From positions 1 to 64,000 of the forward strand of contig NZ_DAMBQK010000002.1 in assembly GCF_032062175.1 (NCBI RefSeq): DNA of 64,000 bases, in the 5' to 3' direction. The number at the start of each line of letters is the position of its first letter. Positions within the stretch are counted from its first letter, which is position 1. Source of the DNA: Atlantibacter sp032062175 (lineage in GTDB: Bacteria > Pseudomonadota > Gammaproteobacteria > Enterobacterales > Enterobacteriaceae). Below the pieces are notes generated by a model. The model was not told the origin of the DNA. It saw only the letters and a program-made list of their open reading frames with translations, and ran no database searches. A program made the translations under genes and the position numbers. Below are positions 53,245 through 61,945 of the stretch, piece after piece.

Positions 53245-54006
53245 ATGCTGTCGATTGCTACGCGCACCACCTTTGGCGCGGGATTGTTATTGGTGATGCC
53301 TTTATTGGTTTGGATTTCCGGCTGGCAATGGGAACCTACAACCGGCTCATTCTGGTTAAAGGGCATGTTCTGGATCACCGAAACGGTTACCCAACCCTGG
53401 GGGATCATCACGCATGTGCTACTCTGCGGCTGGTTTTTGTGGTGCCTGCGTTACCGTCTGCGCGCTGCGGTGGTGTTGTTTCTGATCTTAGGTGCCGCGA
53501 TTCTGGTCGGGCAGGGCGTCAAATCCTGGATCAAGGATTCGGTGCAGGAACCGAGGCCATTTGTCATGTGGCTTGAAAAAACGCGTCACGTTCCGGTGGA
53601 CGACTTCTACAATTTAAAGCGTAAAGACCGCGGGCATTTAGTCAAAGAGCAATTGCAGAACGAGGCAAACATTCCGGTCTGGCTGCGCAAACACTGGCAG
53701 AAAGAGACCGGTTTCGCGTTTCCTTCGGGGCACACGATGTTTGCCGCCAGTTGGGCGTTGCTGGGCGTGGGGCTCTTATGGCCGCGCCGCCGCACAATCA
53801 CGCTGGCGGTGCTGTTAGTCTGGGCCAGCGGCGTGATGGCCAGCCGCATGCTATTAGGGATGCACTGGCCACGTGATTTGGTGGTCGCCACGCTGATCTC
53901 CTGGCTGCTGGTCACGCTGGCGGTATGGGTTGCGCAAAAATTATGTGGGCCGTTTGCGCCGCCAGTGGAAGAGAAGAAAGAAATCGCCGAACGCGAAAAT
54001 GACTAG
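53245..54006 (+). CDS. pgpB: Phosphatidylglycerophosphatase B / undecaprenyl-diphosphate phosphatase
   Basis: Inner-membrane PAP2-family lipid phosphatase acting on phosphatidylglycerophosphate and undecaprenyl diphosphate, recycling the cell-wall lipid carrier. The 253-residue protein has about six membrane segments and the three active-site motifs Lys97...Arg104-Pro (KDSVQEPRP), PSGH with His163, and SRMLLGMHWPRD with Arg201, His207 and Asp211. GAAGGAG precedes the ATG. Confidence 0.95.
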   Translation: MLSIATRTTFGAGLLLVMPLLVWISGWQWEPTTGSFWLKGMFWITETVTQPWGIITHVLLCGWFLWCLRYRLRAAVVLFLILGAAILVGQGVKSWIKDSVQEPRPFVMWLEKTRHVPVDDFYNLKRKDRGHLVKEQLQNEANIPVWLRKHWQKETGFAFPSGHTMFAASWALLGVGLLWPRRRTITLAVLLVWASGVMASRMLLGMHWPRDLVVATLISWLLVTLAVWVAQKLCGPFAPPVEEKKEIAEREND

Positions 54007-54158
54007 CGTTGGCTTGAAAAGCGTGCAGGGGATCCGCATTTATTCCTTTTGCAATGGTGCATTCTCATTTCCCGATTAGCCAGGAAATGTTAATTTATAG
54101 CGTTACAAGAAAGAGTTGAACACGATTTATTCGCTCAAACCACATAACGGGAAGTAAT

Positions 54159-54467
54159 GTGAAATATTTACTCATTTTCTTACTGGTATTAGCGATATTT
54201 GTCATTTCCGTCACACTGGGCGCGCAAAACGACCAACAGGTAACCTTCAATTATCTGCTGGCTCAGGGTGAATATCGTATCTCTACACTGCTGGCCGTGC
54301 TGTTCGCGACGGGGTTTATCATTGGCTGGTTAATTTGCGGGCTTTTCTGGCTGCGGGTACGCGTACAGTTGGCGCGGGCCGAGCGCAAAGTTAAGCGTCT
54401 GGAAAACCAGCTCTCTCCGCTGCCTGAAACCACGCCGGCCCCTGCCGCGCCTGCGGTAAAAGGCTGA
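54159..54467 (+). CDS. lapA: LPS assembly protein LapA
   Basis: A 102-residue inner-membrane protein (YciS, DUF1049) with two membrane segments (about 2-20 and 42-64) and a C-terminal coiled-coil-like cytoplasmic tail (RAERKVKRLENQLS). In E. coli it is cotranscribed with lapB and linked to control of LPS synthesis. Start is a GTG (54159), as in E. coli. LapB starts four bases after its stop. Confidence 0.93.
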   Translation: MKYLLIFLLVLAIFVISVTLGAQNDQQVTFNYLLAQGEYRISTLLAVLFATGFIIGWLICGLFWLRVRVQLARAERKVKRLENQLSPLPETTPAPAAPAVKG

Positions 54468-54471
54468 TTCG

Positions 54472-55641
54472 ATGCTGGAACTGTTATTTCTGCTGCTGCC
54501 TGTTGCCGCCGCCTATGGCTGGTATATGGGGCGCAGAAGTGCACAACAGGCGAAGGATCAGGAAACCAACCGCCTCTCCAGAGATTACGTCGCTGGGGTT
54601 AACTTTCTGCTGAGCAATCAGCAGGATAAAGCGGTGGATCTGTTCCTCGAGATGCTGAAAGAAGATACCGGCACCGTTGAAGCGCACCTGACCCTCGGCA
54701 ACCTTTTCCGTTCACGCGGCGAAGTAGACCGGGCTATCCGTATTCACCAGACCCTGATGGAAAGCGCCTCGCTAACCTATGAGCAACGCTTGCTTGCGGT
54801 ACAGCAACTGGGCCGCGACTATATGGCCGCCGGGCTTTATGACCGGGCGGAAGAGATGTTTGGCCAACTGGTGGATGAAACCGACTTCCGTATCAGCGCG
54901 CTTTCCCAGCTGTTACAGATTTATCAGGCGACCAGCGACTGGCAAAAAGCCATCGACGTGGCCGAGCGCTTGGTGAAACTGGGTAAAGAAAATCATCGGG
55001 TTGAAATTGCGCATTTCTATTGCGAACTGGCGTTGCAAATGATGGCCAGCGAAGAGATGGACAAGGCGCTGGGCCTGCTGAGAAAGGGCGCGGCGGCAGA
55101 CAGCAACAGCGCGCGCGTTTCCATCATGATGGGCCGCATTTATATCAATAAGCAGGAGTATGCCAAAGCGCAGGAGTCGCTGCTTAAAGTGATTGAGCAG
55201 GACCGCGAACTGGTGGGCGAAACCCTGGAAATGCTGCAAACCTGCTACCAGCAGTTGGGCAAGCATGACGAATGGGCAGAGTTTCTCAAACGCTGCGTTG
55301 AGGAAAACACCGGCGCGGTGGCGGAGCTGATGCTCGCTGAGTTAATGGAGCAACAAGAAGGCTCTGATGCGGCGCAGGTCTATATTACCCGGCAATTGCA
55401 GCGGCACCCGACGATGCGCGTATTCCATCGTCTGATGGACTATCACCTCAACGAAGCGGAAGAAGGCCGGGCCAAAGAGAGCCTGCTGGCGCTGCGCGAT
55501 ATGGTCGGCGAACAGATGCGCACCAAACCGCGTTACCGCTGCCAGAAATGCGGCTTTACCGCGTTTACCCTGTACTGGCATTGCCCGTCGTGCCGGGCGT
55601 GGTCCACCATTAAGCCGATTCGTGGTCTGGATGGACAATAA
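54472..55641 (+). CDS. lapB: LPS assembly protein LapB
   Basis: A 389-residue inner-membrane-anchored TPR protein (YciM) that, with FtsH, controls LpxC breakdown and so LPS output. The N-terminal membrane anchor (1-20) is followed by multiple TPR repeats (about 35-340) and a C-terminal rubredoxin-type metal domain with CQKCG and CPSC. Essential or nearly so in E. coli. Confidence 0.95.
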   Translation: MLELLFLLLPVAAAYGWYMGRRSAQQAKDQETNRLSRDYVAGVNFLLSNQQDKAVDLFLEMLKEDTGTVEAHLTLGNLFRSRGEVDRAIRIHQTLMESASLTYEQRLLAVQQLGRDYMAAGLYDRAEEMFGQLVDETDFRISALSQLLQIYQATSDWQKAIDVAERLVKLGKENHRVEIAHFYCELALQMMASEEMDKALGLLRKGAAADSNSARVSIMMGRIYINKQEYAKAQESLLKVIEQDRELVGETLEMLQTCYQQLGKHDEWAEFLKRCVEENTGAVAELMLAELMEQQEGSDAAQVYITRQLQRHPTMRVFHRLMDYHLNEAEEGRAKESLLALRDMVGEQMRTKPRYRCQKCGFTAFTLYWHCPSCRAWSTIKPIRGLDGQ

Positions 55642-55824
55642 ATTTTTTAATCTATCATCTTAGTTACAACATACTTAGAGGTTATCACCGTTATTGGCCG
55701 TAACGCCGTACCTGGATTCGTCTGGCAGGGCGCTAAGCGCCTGTAATTTTTCAGGCTCCGCAGGTAGAATGCTTGCCGTTTATTGTTTCGCGCCTTATCG
55801 GTGCCCCTATCAGAAGGTCTGGTC

Positions 55825-56556
55825 ATGACGCTACTTGCCTCCACTTCCCGTTCTGCGACTGATTCACCGATTGTGGTTGCCCTGGATTACGATAGCCGCG
55901 ATAAAGCGCTGGCCTTCGTCGATCTTATTAATCCGCAAGATTGCCGGCTGAAAGTCGGTAAAGAGATGTTCACCCGGTTTGGACCGCAGCTGGTTCGCGA
56001 TTTACAAGGCCGTGGGTTCGACGTATTCCTCGATCTAAAATTTCATGATATTCCCAATACTGCCGCGAAGGCGGTGGCGGCAGCGGCGGATCTGGGCGTC
56101 TGGATGGTAAACGTTCATGCCAGCGGCGGGGCGCGAATGATGCAGGCTGCGCGCGAGGCGCTGGTGCCCTTCGGTCAGGACGCGCCGTTGCTGATTGCCG
56201 TGACGGTGCTTACCAGCATGGAAAGCAGCGATCTGGCGGATATCGGCATCACGCTTACACCGGCGGAACATGCGGAACGCCTGGCGCGTTTAACGCAGCA
56301 ATGTGGCCTTGACGGCGTGGTCTGTTCGGCTCAGGAAGCCGTGCGCTTCAAATCAGCGTTGGGCAATGCGTTTAAATTAGTGACGCCGGGCATCCGTCCT
56401 GAAGGCAGCGCGGCAGGCGATCAGCGCCGTATTATGACGCCTCAACTAGCGCAACAGGCCGGTGTGGATTATATGGTGATTGGACGTCCAGTGACGCAGT
56501 CGGACAACCCGTCGCAAACCCTGCGCGATATTCTGGACAGCCTGCGGGAGGCGTAA
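55825..56556 (+). CDS. pyrF: Orotidine 5'-phosphate decarboxylase
   Basis: Last step of UMP synthesis. The 243-residue TIM barrel has the catalytic set Asp70, Lys72, Asp75 (DLKFHD) and the phosphate-binding TPGIRP and GRPVTQ loops. Start ATG 55825 gives MTLLASTSR, with AAGG upstream; the frame also runs 14 codons further upstream. The stop codon shares its last base with the yciH ATG. Confidence 0.96.
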   Translation: MTLLASTSRSATDSPIVVALDYDSRDKALAFVDLINPQDCRLKVGKEMFTRFGPQLVRDLQGRGFDVFLDLKFHDIPNTAAKAVAAAADLGVWMVNVHASGGARMMQAAREALVPFGQDAPLLIAVTVLTSMESSDLADIGITLTPAEHAERLARLTQQCGLDGVVCSAQEAVRFKSALGNAFKLVTPGIRPEGSAAGDQRRIMTPQLAQQAGVDYMVIGRPVTQSDNPSQTLRDILDSLREA

Positions 56557-56882
56557 TGAAAGACGATAACAGCCGGTTAGTCTATTCCACCGGGACCGGG
56601 CGCATCGAGGAGCCGAAAACACAGCCCGAGCGCCCAAAAGGGGACGGCATTGTGCGTATCCAGCGCCAGACCAGCGGGCGTAAAGGCAAAGGGGTGTGTT
56701 TGATCACGGGTATTGATGAAGATGACGCTACCCTGAATAAAATCGCGGCAGAACTCAAAAAGAAATGCGGCTGCGGCGGTGCAGTAAAAGACGGGATTAT
56801 TGAAATTCAGGGCGACAAACGCGATTTAATCAAATCGCTGCTGGAAGCCAAAGGGATGAAGGTCAAACTGGCTGGCGGCTAA
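56556..56882 (+). CDS. yciH: SUI1/eIF1-like translation factor YciH
   Basis: A 108-residue SUI1-domain protein (about 30-108), with conserved LKKKCGCGGAVKDGIIEIQGD. It resembles eukaryotic eIF1 and can discriminate initiation complexes in vitro; in E. coli it has been proposed to act in stress. Overlaps pyrF by one base. Confidence 0.94.
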   Translation: MKDDNSRLVYSTGTGRIEEPKTQPERPKGDGIVRIQRQTSGRKGKGVCLITGIDEDDATLNKIAAELKKKCGCGGAVKDGIIEIQGDKRDLIKSLLEAKGMKVKLAGG

Positions 56883-56888
56883 AATAAC

Positions 56889-56915
56889 ATGGCCACGGTA
56901 AAACACCGTGGCCAT
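56889..56915 (+). terminator. Hairpin after yciH
   Basis: ATGGCCACGGT and ACCGTGGCCAT form a strong eleven-pair stem seven bases after the yciH stop. Only TTAATTT follows, so termination would be weak; it may stabilise the 3' end. Confidence 0.6.
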
Positions 56916-56992
56916 TAATTTAAACTGCTGTATAGCCCAACGTTAAAATACTGTTCGTTCTTTACGTTAAAGCATTATTCTTGACATTATTA

Positions 56993-57208
56993 TTAGTCAA
57001 TCTGGTGACCGATAATACCGCCAACCGCTGCACCGCCTAATGTCCCCAGGGTGCTGCCATCGGTCAGTACGGAACCGCCAATTGCGCCGGCACCCGCGCC
57101 AATTGCGGTGTTACGGTCGCGTTTAGACCAGTTAGAACATGCGCTCAGAGACATAACCAGAGTAACAGCAAGCATCGCAGCAGCCGCTTTTTTGTAATTT
57201 AATGTCAT
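56993..57208 (-). CDS. osmB: Osmotically inducible lipoprotein B
   Basis: A 71-residue lipoprotein with lipobox LSAC (Cys24) and a glycine-zipper body (AIGAGAGAIGGSVL, LGTLGGAAVGGIIG). In E. coli it is induced by osmotic stress and stationary phase (RpoS, Rcs). AGGAGAAAG precedes the ATG. It lies 254 bases downstream of yciT on the same strand and probably has its own promoter. Confidence 0.94.
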   Translation of the reverse strand: MTLNYKKAAAAMLAVTLVMSLSACSNWSKRDRNTAIGAGAGAIGGSVLTDGSTLGTLGGAAVGGIIGHQID

Positions 57209-57461
57209 AATACTTTCTCCTGAATAATTGATTCACGGAAGGAAGTCACGCCTTAAGTATAGAAGCTCTCTGCTAAATAAAGCGTCGATCCGTGAAACGG
57301 GGTTGCGTCAGGTAATTCACATCACGCAGGTGATAGTTACTTCCTGTGATATCGCTACAGTAATTTTAAATTCTTTGTAACATTGATACAGGTAAATAGT
57401 CCTAATTGGACGATGGGAATAGTCTCAGAGAGCGGGCCTGATAACGAACAGGCCCTGATAA

Positions 57462-58220
57462 TTACGCGGCGGGGAATTGCGGTATCAGGTTAACCTGAAG
57501 CCCGGTGTTTTGAAGATGGCGGAGTGCGTCGGGTTTGATCCCGTCATCGGTGATCACGCGGCTAAAACTGTTGGCCGGGCTCAGTGTATATGGATGCACC
57601 GCGCCGAATTTGGAACTGTCGGTCAGGACAATGGCTTCGCCGCCCTTTTCAAGCACGGCGTTGACCACATCGGTACGCATCATATCGCGCCCGGTAAAGC
57701 CGGTTTCCGGCTGCCAGCCATCAATGCCGATAAACGCCTTGCTGAAATGCACCTGCCGCACGTACTGGCGGGTGAGGGGACCAACCATGCTTTCGCTTTT
57801 CTTTTGATAAATCCCGCCCAGCAAAATGACTTCGCAGTCCGTTTCTTTCAGAAGATGGGCGATGTATCCGCTGACGGTGATCAGGGTGACGTTTTTCTGC
57901 TCGGCGAGGGTGCGCGCCAGTAACGCGTTGCTGCTGCCGTTTTCGATAAACACCGTTTCGCCGTCATTCACCAGAGAGGCTGCGAATTCTGCCAGACGAC
58001 GTTTCAGCGCATAGTTATTCAACATCCGCGTTTCTACATCGTCGCTGTCCAGCGGCACGGCGTAACCATGTGCACGGCGCAAATAGCTGTGCTTCTCAAG
58101 AAGATTCAGGTCCTGGCGAATCGTCACTTCAGAAACCCCGGTCATTTTCGCCAAATCCGAGACGCTCATTCGGCCCTGGTCGATGACCATTTGCAAAATT
58201 ATTTGTTGTCGAGAATTCAT
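57462..58220 (-). CDS. yciT: DeoR-family transcriptional regulator YciT
   Basis: A 252-residue regulator with an N-terminal DeoR-type helix-turn-helix (RMSVSDLAKMTGVSEVTIRQDL, about 16-37) and a C-terminal sugar-phosphate-isomerase-like domain with the ENGSSNALLA and GIDGW segments. E. coli YciT is associated with osmotic-stress control. Start ATG 58220 gives MNSRQQIILQMV; the upstream extension to 58277 is not conserved. Confidence 0.93.
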   Translation of the reverse strand: MNSRQQIILQMVIDQGRMSVSDLAKMTGVSEVTIRQDLNLLEKHSYLRRAHGYAVPLDSDDVETRMLNNYALKRRLAEFAASLVNDGETVFIENGSSNALLARTLAEQKNVTLITVSGYIAHLLKETDCEVILLGGIYQKKSESMVGPLTRQYVRQVHFSKAFIGIDGWQPETGFTGRDMMRTDVVNAVLEKGGEAIVLTDSSKFGAVHPYTLSPANSFSRVITDDGIKPDALRHLQNTGLQVNLIPQFPAA

Positions 58221-58396
58221 ATCAGCAAGTTTAGCGTGGTTAAGCCATCTATCAGTGGAGCCTGCCGTTCTGCACAAGGGATTACCGCGCAGGGGGCAGT
58301 GCGAAAAGTCGAGTGTGACCGTTTAAGCGCAGCGATTCAACTTTAAAAAAATATCCCGCTTACGAAACCGCCAGGTCCTGTACGGTATCGCAGCGA

Positions 58397-58579
58397 CTAT
58401 ATTTCCCAGGGCGCTTTGGGTTGAGAGGGCAATTCATCGCCGTGACCCTGGTCCTGCGCCAGTAATTCGGCTTTTAAGATTTCCAGGTTATTTATGGCGG
58501 AGTGGTAATCACCGGCCACCAGAATATCCAGCACGGTGTCGATTCGATGGGCGAGGGCTTTGGCGTCGAGCGTTGACAT
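58397..58579 (-). CDS. yciZ: Small protein YciZ (UPF0509)
   Basis: A 60-residue protein with LDILVAGDYHSAINNLEILKAELL and the PKAPWEI end, matching E. coli YciZ. Function unknown. In E. coli it lies between yciT and gmr; here rpfF is inserted on its upstream side in opposite orientation. Confidence 0.88.
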   Translation of the reverse strand: MSTLDAKALAHRIDTVLDILVAGDYHSAINNLEILKAELLAQDQGHGDELPSQPKAPWEI

Positions 58580-58753
58580 GATGCGTCCTTATTCATTTAG
58601 CGACCACCATGATGCTAAAAAGCGCTGCAAAAGAGAAGCCTTCATCCCGGCTTTATGTCGTTTGCAACCAATTATTTGATCCTAAAACATAAAGAATAAT
58701 TATAAATAACCGCAAACACACGCCGACGTAATTGCGGTGAATTAGTCTTTCTC

Positions 58754-58766
58754 TGCGGTTACCGCA
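58754..58766. repeat. Palindrome before rpfF
   Basis: TGCGGT T ACCGCA is a perfect inverted repeat ending ten bases before the rpfF ribosome site. It could be a regulator site or a leader hairpin. Confidence 0.5.
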
Positions 58767-58788
58767 TTCACATAAAAGAGGAATGATT

Positions 58789-59658
58789 ATGACAGTTTTA
58801 AATCACCCCACCTGTAAACTCTTCACCGATCCTGCACGTTTCACGCAACTTTGCGCCTGGTATGACGAAGAGCGCCGTACCCTCTGGATGATGCTGCGGG
58901 CACAGCCGCGTCCGTGCTTTAACCATGCCCTGATCGAAGAGATTATGAATCTGGGCTATCTGGTGCAGAAAAGCGACTATAAAGTCGATTTCTGGGTAAC
59001 CGGCTCTCTGGTTCCCGGTATCTACAACGCGGGCGGCGATTTGCACTTTTTTGTCGAATGCATTCGCAATGGACGGCGTGAAGCGCTGCGCGCGTATGCT
59101 CGCGCCTGTGTGGATTGCGTACACGCGGCCTCAAGAGGGTTTGATACCGGCGCGGTCAGTCTTGCCATGGTCGAAGGCAGCGCCTTAGGCGGCGGGTTTG
59201 AAGCGGCATTAGCGCACCACTTTGTGCTGGCGCAGCGCGACGCGCGGCTTGGGTTCCCGGAGGTTGCTTTTAATCTCTTCCCGGGCATGGGCGGCTATTC
59301 TCTGGTGGCTCGCCGGGCAGGAATGCGGCTCGCTGAAGATCTTATTTTTACCGGAGAATCGCATACCGCCGAATGGCATCAGCAAAAGGGTCTGGTCGAT
59401 GAATTGTTCGAGCCGGGACAGGGTTACATCGCTACCCGGACCTTTATTGATACGTTGCAACCCCGGCTCAACGGCGTGCGCGCTATGTTACGCGCCCGTC
59501 AGCGGGTGCTGAGGCTGCCGCGCGCCGAGCTGATGGATATTACCGAGGACTGGGTCGAGGCGGCGTTCTGCCTGGAACCTAAGGATATCGCCTATATGGA
59601 GCGGCTGGTGCTGTTGCAAAACCGCCACACCACCAGCGCGTTACGCAAAGCCAGTTAA
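58789..59658 (+). CDS. rpfF: DSF/BDSF-family fatty acid signal synthase RpfF
   Basis: A 289-residue crotonase-fold enzyme. In Xanthomonas, Burkholderia and Cronobacter, RpfF dehydrates 3-hydroxyacyl-ACP and releases the cis-2-unsaturated fatty acid signal. Two catalytic glutamates, 20 residues apart as in the family, are Glu138 (GSALGGGFEAALAHH) and Glu158 (GFPEVAFNLFPGMGGYS). AQPRPCFNHALI (38-49) and VPGIYNAGGDL (75-85) also fit RpfF rather than general enoyl-CoA hydratases. ATG 58789 is chosen because AAGAGG is seven bases upstream; ATG 58783 is too close. The gene ends inside the 3' end of rpfR, which reads toward it. Absent from this place in E. coli. Confidence 0.87.
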   Translation: MTVLNHPTCKLFTDPARFTQLCAWYDEERRTLWMMLRAQPRPCFNHALIEEIMNLGYLVQKSDYKVDFWVTGSLVPGIYNAGGDLHFFVECIRNGRREALRAYARACVDCVHAASRGFDTGAVSLAMVEGSALGGGFEAALAHHFVLAQRDARLGFPEVAFNLFPGMGGYSLVARRAGMRLAEDLIFTGESHTAEWHQQKGLVDELFEPGQGYIATRTFIDTLQPRLNGVRAMLRARQRVLRLPRAELMDITEDWVEAAFCLEPKDIAYMERLVLLQNRHTTSALRKAS

Positions 59659-61646
59659 CGCATCATTCTGGTCTGATATCGTTTGAGCCAACGCTCGAGT
59701 GCGGCAGCGGGCATCGGCTTAGCAAATAAGAAACCTTGCCGTTCATTGACGCCGTTCTTTGTGAGAAAGGCGTCTTCTTTCGCATTTTCCACGCCCTCGG
59801 CAATCACCTGCAAATTCAATGCCTGCGCCACCGCCACAATCGCACGCACCAGCGACTGGGACACCGACTGCTTGTGCACATTGCTGACAAACGTCTGATC
59901 GAGCTTTATCGCATCAATGGGGAAGCGCGCCAGTTGCGACAATGACGAATAGCCAGTGCCAAAATCGTCCAGATGAATTTGCGCGCCCAGGCTGCTGAAC
60001 TGCTGGATAACCGACAGCGCTAACTCCTCGTTTTCGATTAAACAGCTTTCAGTGAGTTCCACATCGATGGGGCAATACTCGAAATCCAGATCTGCCAGCG
60101 CCTGTTTTAAATCCGTAAAAATGGTTTGATCGGCGAGCTGGCGGGCAGAGACGTTGACGGCCACCCGCAGATTCAGGCCTTTGTCGCGCCATTTGGCGAC
60201 CTGGCGCACCACATCAAGCATCACCCAGCGCCCAAGCGGCACAATCAGCCCTGATTCTTCGGCATAAGCGATAAAATCCTGTGGCTGGATCATGCCGCGC
60301 TCTGGCGACTGCCAGCGCACCAGCGCTTCGACACTGCGTACTTCGCCTCGCCAGGTGATTTTCGGTTGGTAATGGATAACCAACTGGTCGTTATCCAGCG
60401 CCTTACGCAGGTTGGTATCAAGCCATAAATATTCAAAAACCCGTTGGTTCATTTCGGGAGAGAACACGCAAAACTTGCCGCGGCCGCCTTCTTTCGCGGT
60501 ATACATGGCGGTATCGGCGTTGCGGATCACGCTCTCATGGTCGAGCCCATGCTGAGGTGCCAGGGCGATGCCCAGCGAGCAACTGGTATACACCTCGATA
60601 AGGCCGATGCGAAAAGGCTGTTTTAACCGGGTCAGAATGCGCGACGCCATCGCTTCCAGCGCGCTCTGGGACGTGTCGTTGGCCAGCACGATAAACTCAT
60701 CGCCGCCGAGACGCGCCAGCACCTGGCCTTCCTCCAGACAACTTAATATCGCCAGCGAAACCGACTGGAGAAGCTGATCGCCAAACAGATGCCCATAGGC
60801 GTCATTCACTTTTTTGAAGTTATCCAAATCCAGATACACCACGCCGACCTGTGTGTCGCCGCGCTGAGTAATGGCTTCGGTAATCAATTCATAAATGGCG
60901 TTGCGATTGGGTAAACCGGTGACGGTATCGGTATTGGCTAATACCCGTAAACGCTCCTGGGCGCGGCGCTCTTCGGTAATATCCGTACCGGAACAGATAA
61001 GGAAAATTTCATTTTTCCCACTGCCGCTGTGCACAAATTTATTGCGGAATAAAAATAAACGCTGCCCTTTACGGGTTTTAATCCAGCGCTCGACTTCATA
61101 GGAGCTGCCATCGCGGAAGAAAGTAGAGATATTTTGCCGTGACGCGGCCGCCTCAGACGGGCTCATAAATAATTTATATACGTTCTGGCCGATAACTTCG
61201 TGCTCTTTTAGCCCGGTATATTCCTCGCACAATCGGTTAAAGCGCTGAATATTTCCCATCTTATCGAGAATGACGATCACCGAATTCGCTTCAGAAACCA
61301 CCTGCTCGGCGAACGAGAGGCCCTGGACTAAATCGCGGGCGACGGAAGGGGTATCATTCCAGGCGGACGCTGTTCCTCCCCATTCACGGCGAGAAATTTT
61401 TCGGCCCACTAAATGTAATGGCATGGTCACGCCAAAAAAAGAAACATTCAGGGTAACGCTTGACGTTATTACCGTCATTTCGCGTATTTGCAACGCCTCT
61501 TCCGGCGTCAGGCTAATAACCTGATTGCTGTCGCCATTTTCCGTTGCGGATAATTGCAATGCGTTACTATCCAGCGGCAGCCGCCAGTAAGGGCTGGCCG
61601 TTCCCAAATAGCGATACAGCAAGTTTTGTTCCAGGTCATCTTTCAT
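59655..61646 (-). CDS. rpfR: PAS-GGDEF-EAL cyclic-di-GMP regulator RpfR (PdeR/Gmr)
   Basis: A 663-residue soluble protein. The N-terminal 1-95 is the RpfF-interaction (FI) region of RpfR proteins. A PAS domain (about 108-225) binds the fatty acid signal in RpfR homologues. The GGDEF domain has intact GGDEF (314-318), and the EAL domain has intact EAL (440-442), NVSARQL (498-504) and DDFGTGYSSL (560-569). Thus both cyclase and phosphodiesterase activity are possible. In E. coli the orthologue PdeR (YciR, Gmr) acts as a trigger enzyme in curli control. Here it is paired with RpfF. AGGAGAA precedes the ATG. The stop overlaps the rpfF end by four bases. Confidence 0.92.
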   Translation of the reverse strand: MKDDLEQNLLYRYLGTASPYWRLPLDSNALQLSATENGDSNQVISLTPEEALQIREMTVITSSVTLNVSFFGVTMPLHLVGRKISRREWGGTASAWNDTPSVARDLVQGLSFAEQVVSEANSVIVILDKMGNIQRFNRLCEEYTGLKEHEVIGQNVYKLFMSPSEAAASRQNISTFFRDGSSYEVERWIKTRKGQRLFLFRNKFVHSGSGKNEIFLICSGTDITEERRAQERLRVLANTDTVTGLPNRNAIYELITEAITQRGDTQVGVVYLDLDNFKKVNDAYGHLFGDQLLQSVSLAILSCLEEGQVLARLGGDEFIVLANDTSQSALEAMASRILTRLKQPFRIGLIEVYTSCSLGIALAPQHGLDHESVIRNADTAMYTAKEGGRGKFCVFSPEMNQRVFEYLWLDTNLRKALDNDQLVIHYQPKITWRGEVRSVEALVRWQSPERGMIQPQDFIAYAEESGLIVPLGRWVMLDVVRQVAKWRDKGLNLRVAVNVSARQLADQTIFTDLKQALADLDFEYCPIDVELTESCLIENEELALSVIQQFSSLGAQIHLDDFGTGYSSLSQLARFPIDAIKLDQTFVSNVHKQSVSQSLVRAIVAVAQALNLQVIAEGVENAKEDAFLTKNGVNERQGFLFAKPMPAAALERWLKRYQTRMMR

Positions 61647-61945
61647 GGGTTCTCCTGAACACCTTTTTAAAATCGCAACCGCTGAATTTTATAGCGAAAA
61701 TCAAGGGTTACTGGCAAGCAGGATTCGGATGTAAATATTTTGTTTTTACAGAAGTTAATTGATTTAACGCGGCAATGTGAAGTGTAGCACTATCTGCTTA
61801 GTTCATCGTTATTAATGAATAACAACGCTAAACGCTATTTTACCGGGAAATTTTGATGAGGACTGCGAGCAGAACCGATAATCCTGGTCTGCATTGGCCG
61901 TAAAAATCTGAAAGTACTCCCCGGCGTTAACCGGGGAGAAAGACA
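61647..61945 (-). other. rnb-rpfR interval
   Basis: 299 bases. The right end holds a hairpin, CTCCCCGG (61917-61924) with CCGGGGAG (61931-61938), just after the rnb stop; on the minus strand it is followed by TACTTTCAGATTTTT, so it is a moderate rnb terminator candidate. The rest is AT-rich and should hold the rpfR promoter. No gene seen. Confidence 0.55.
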
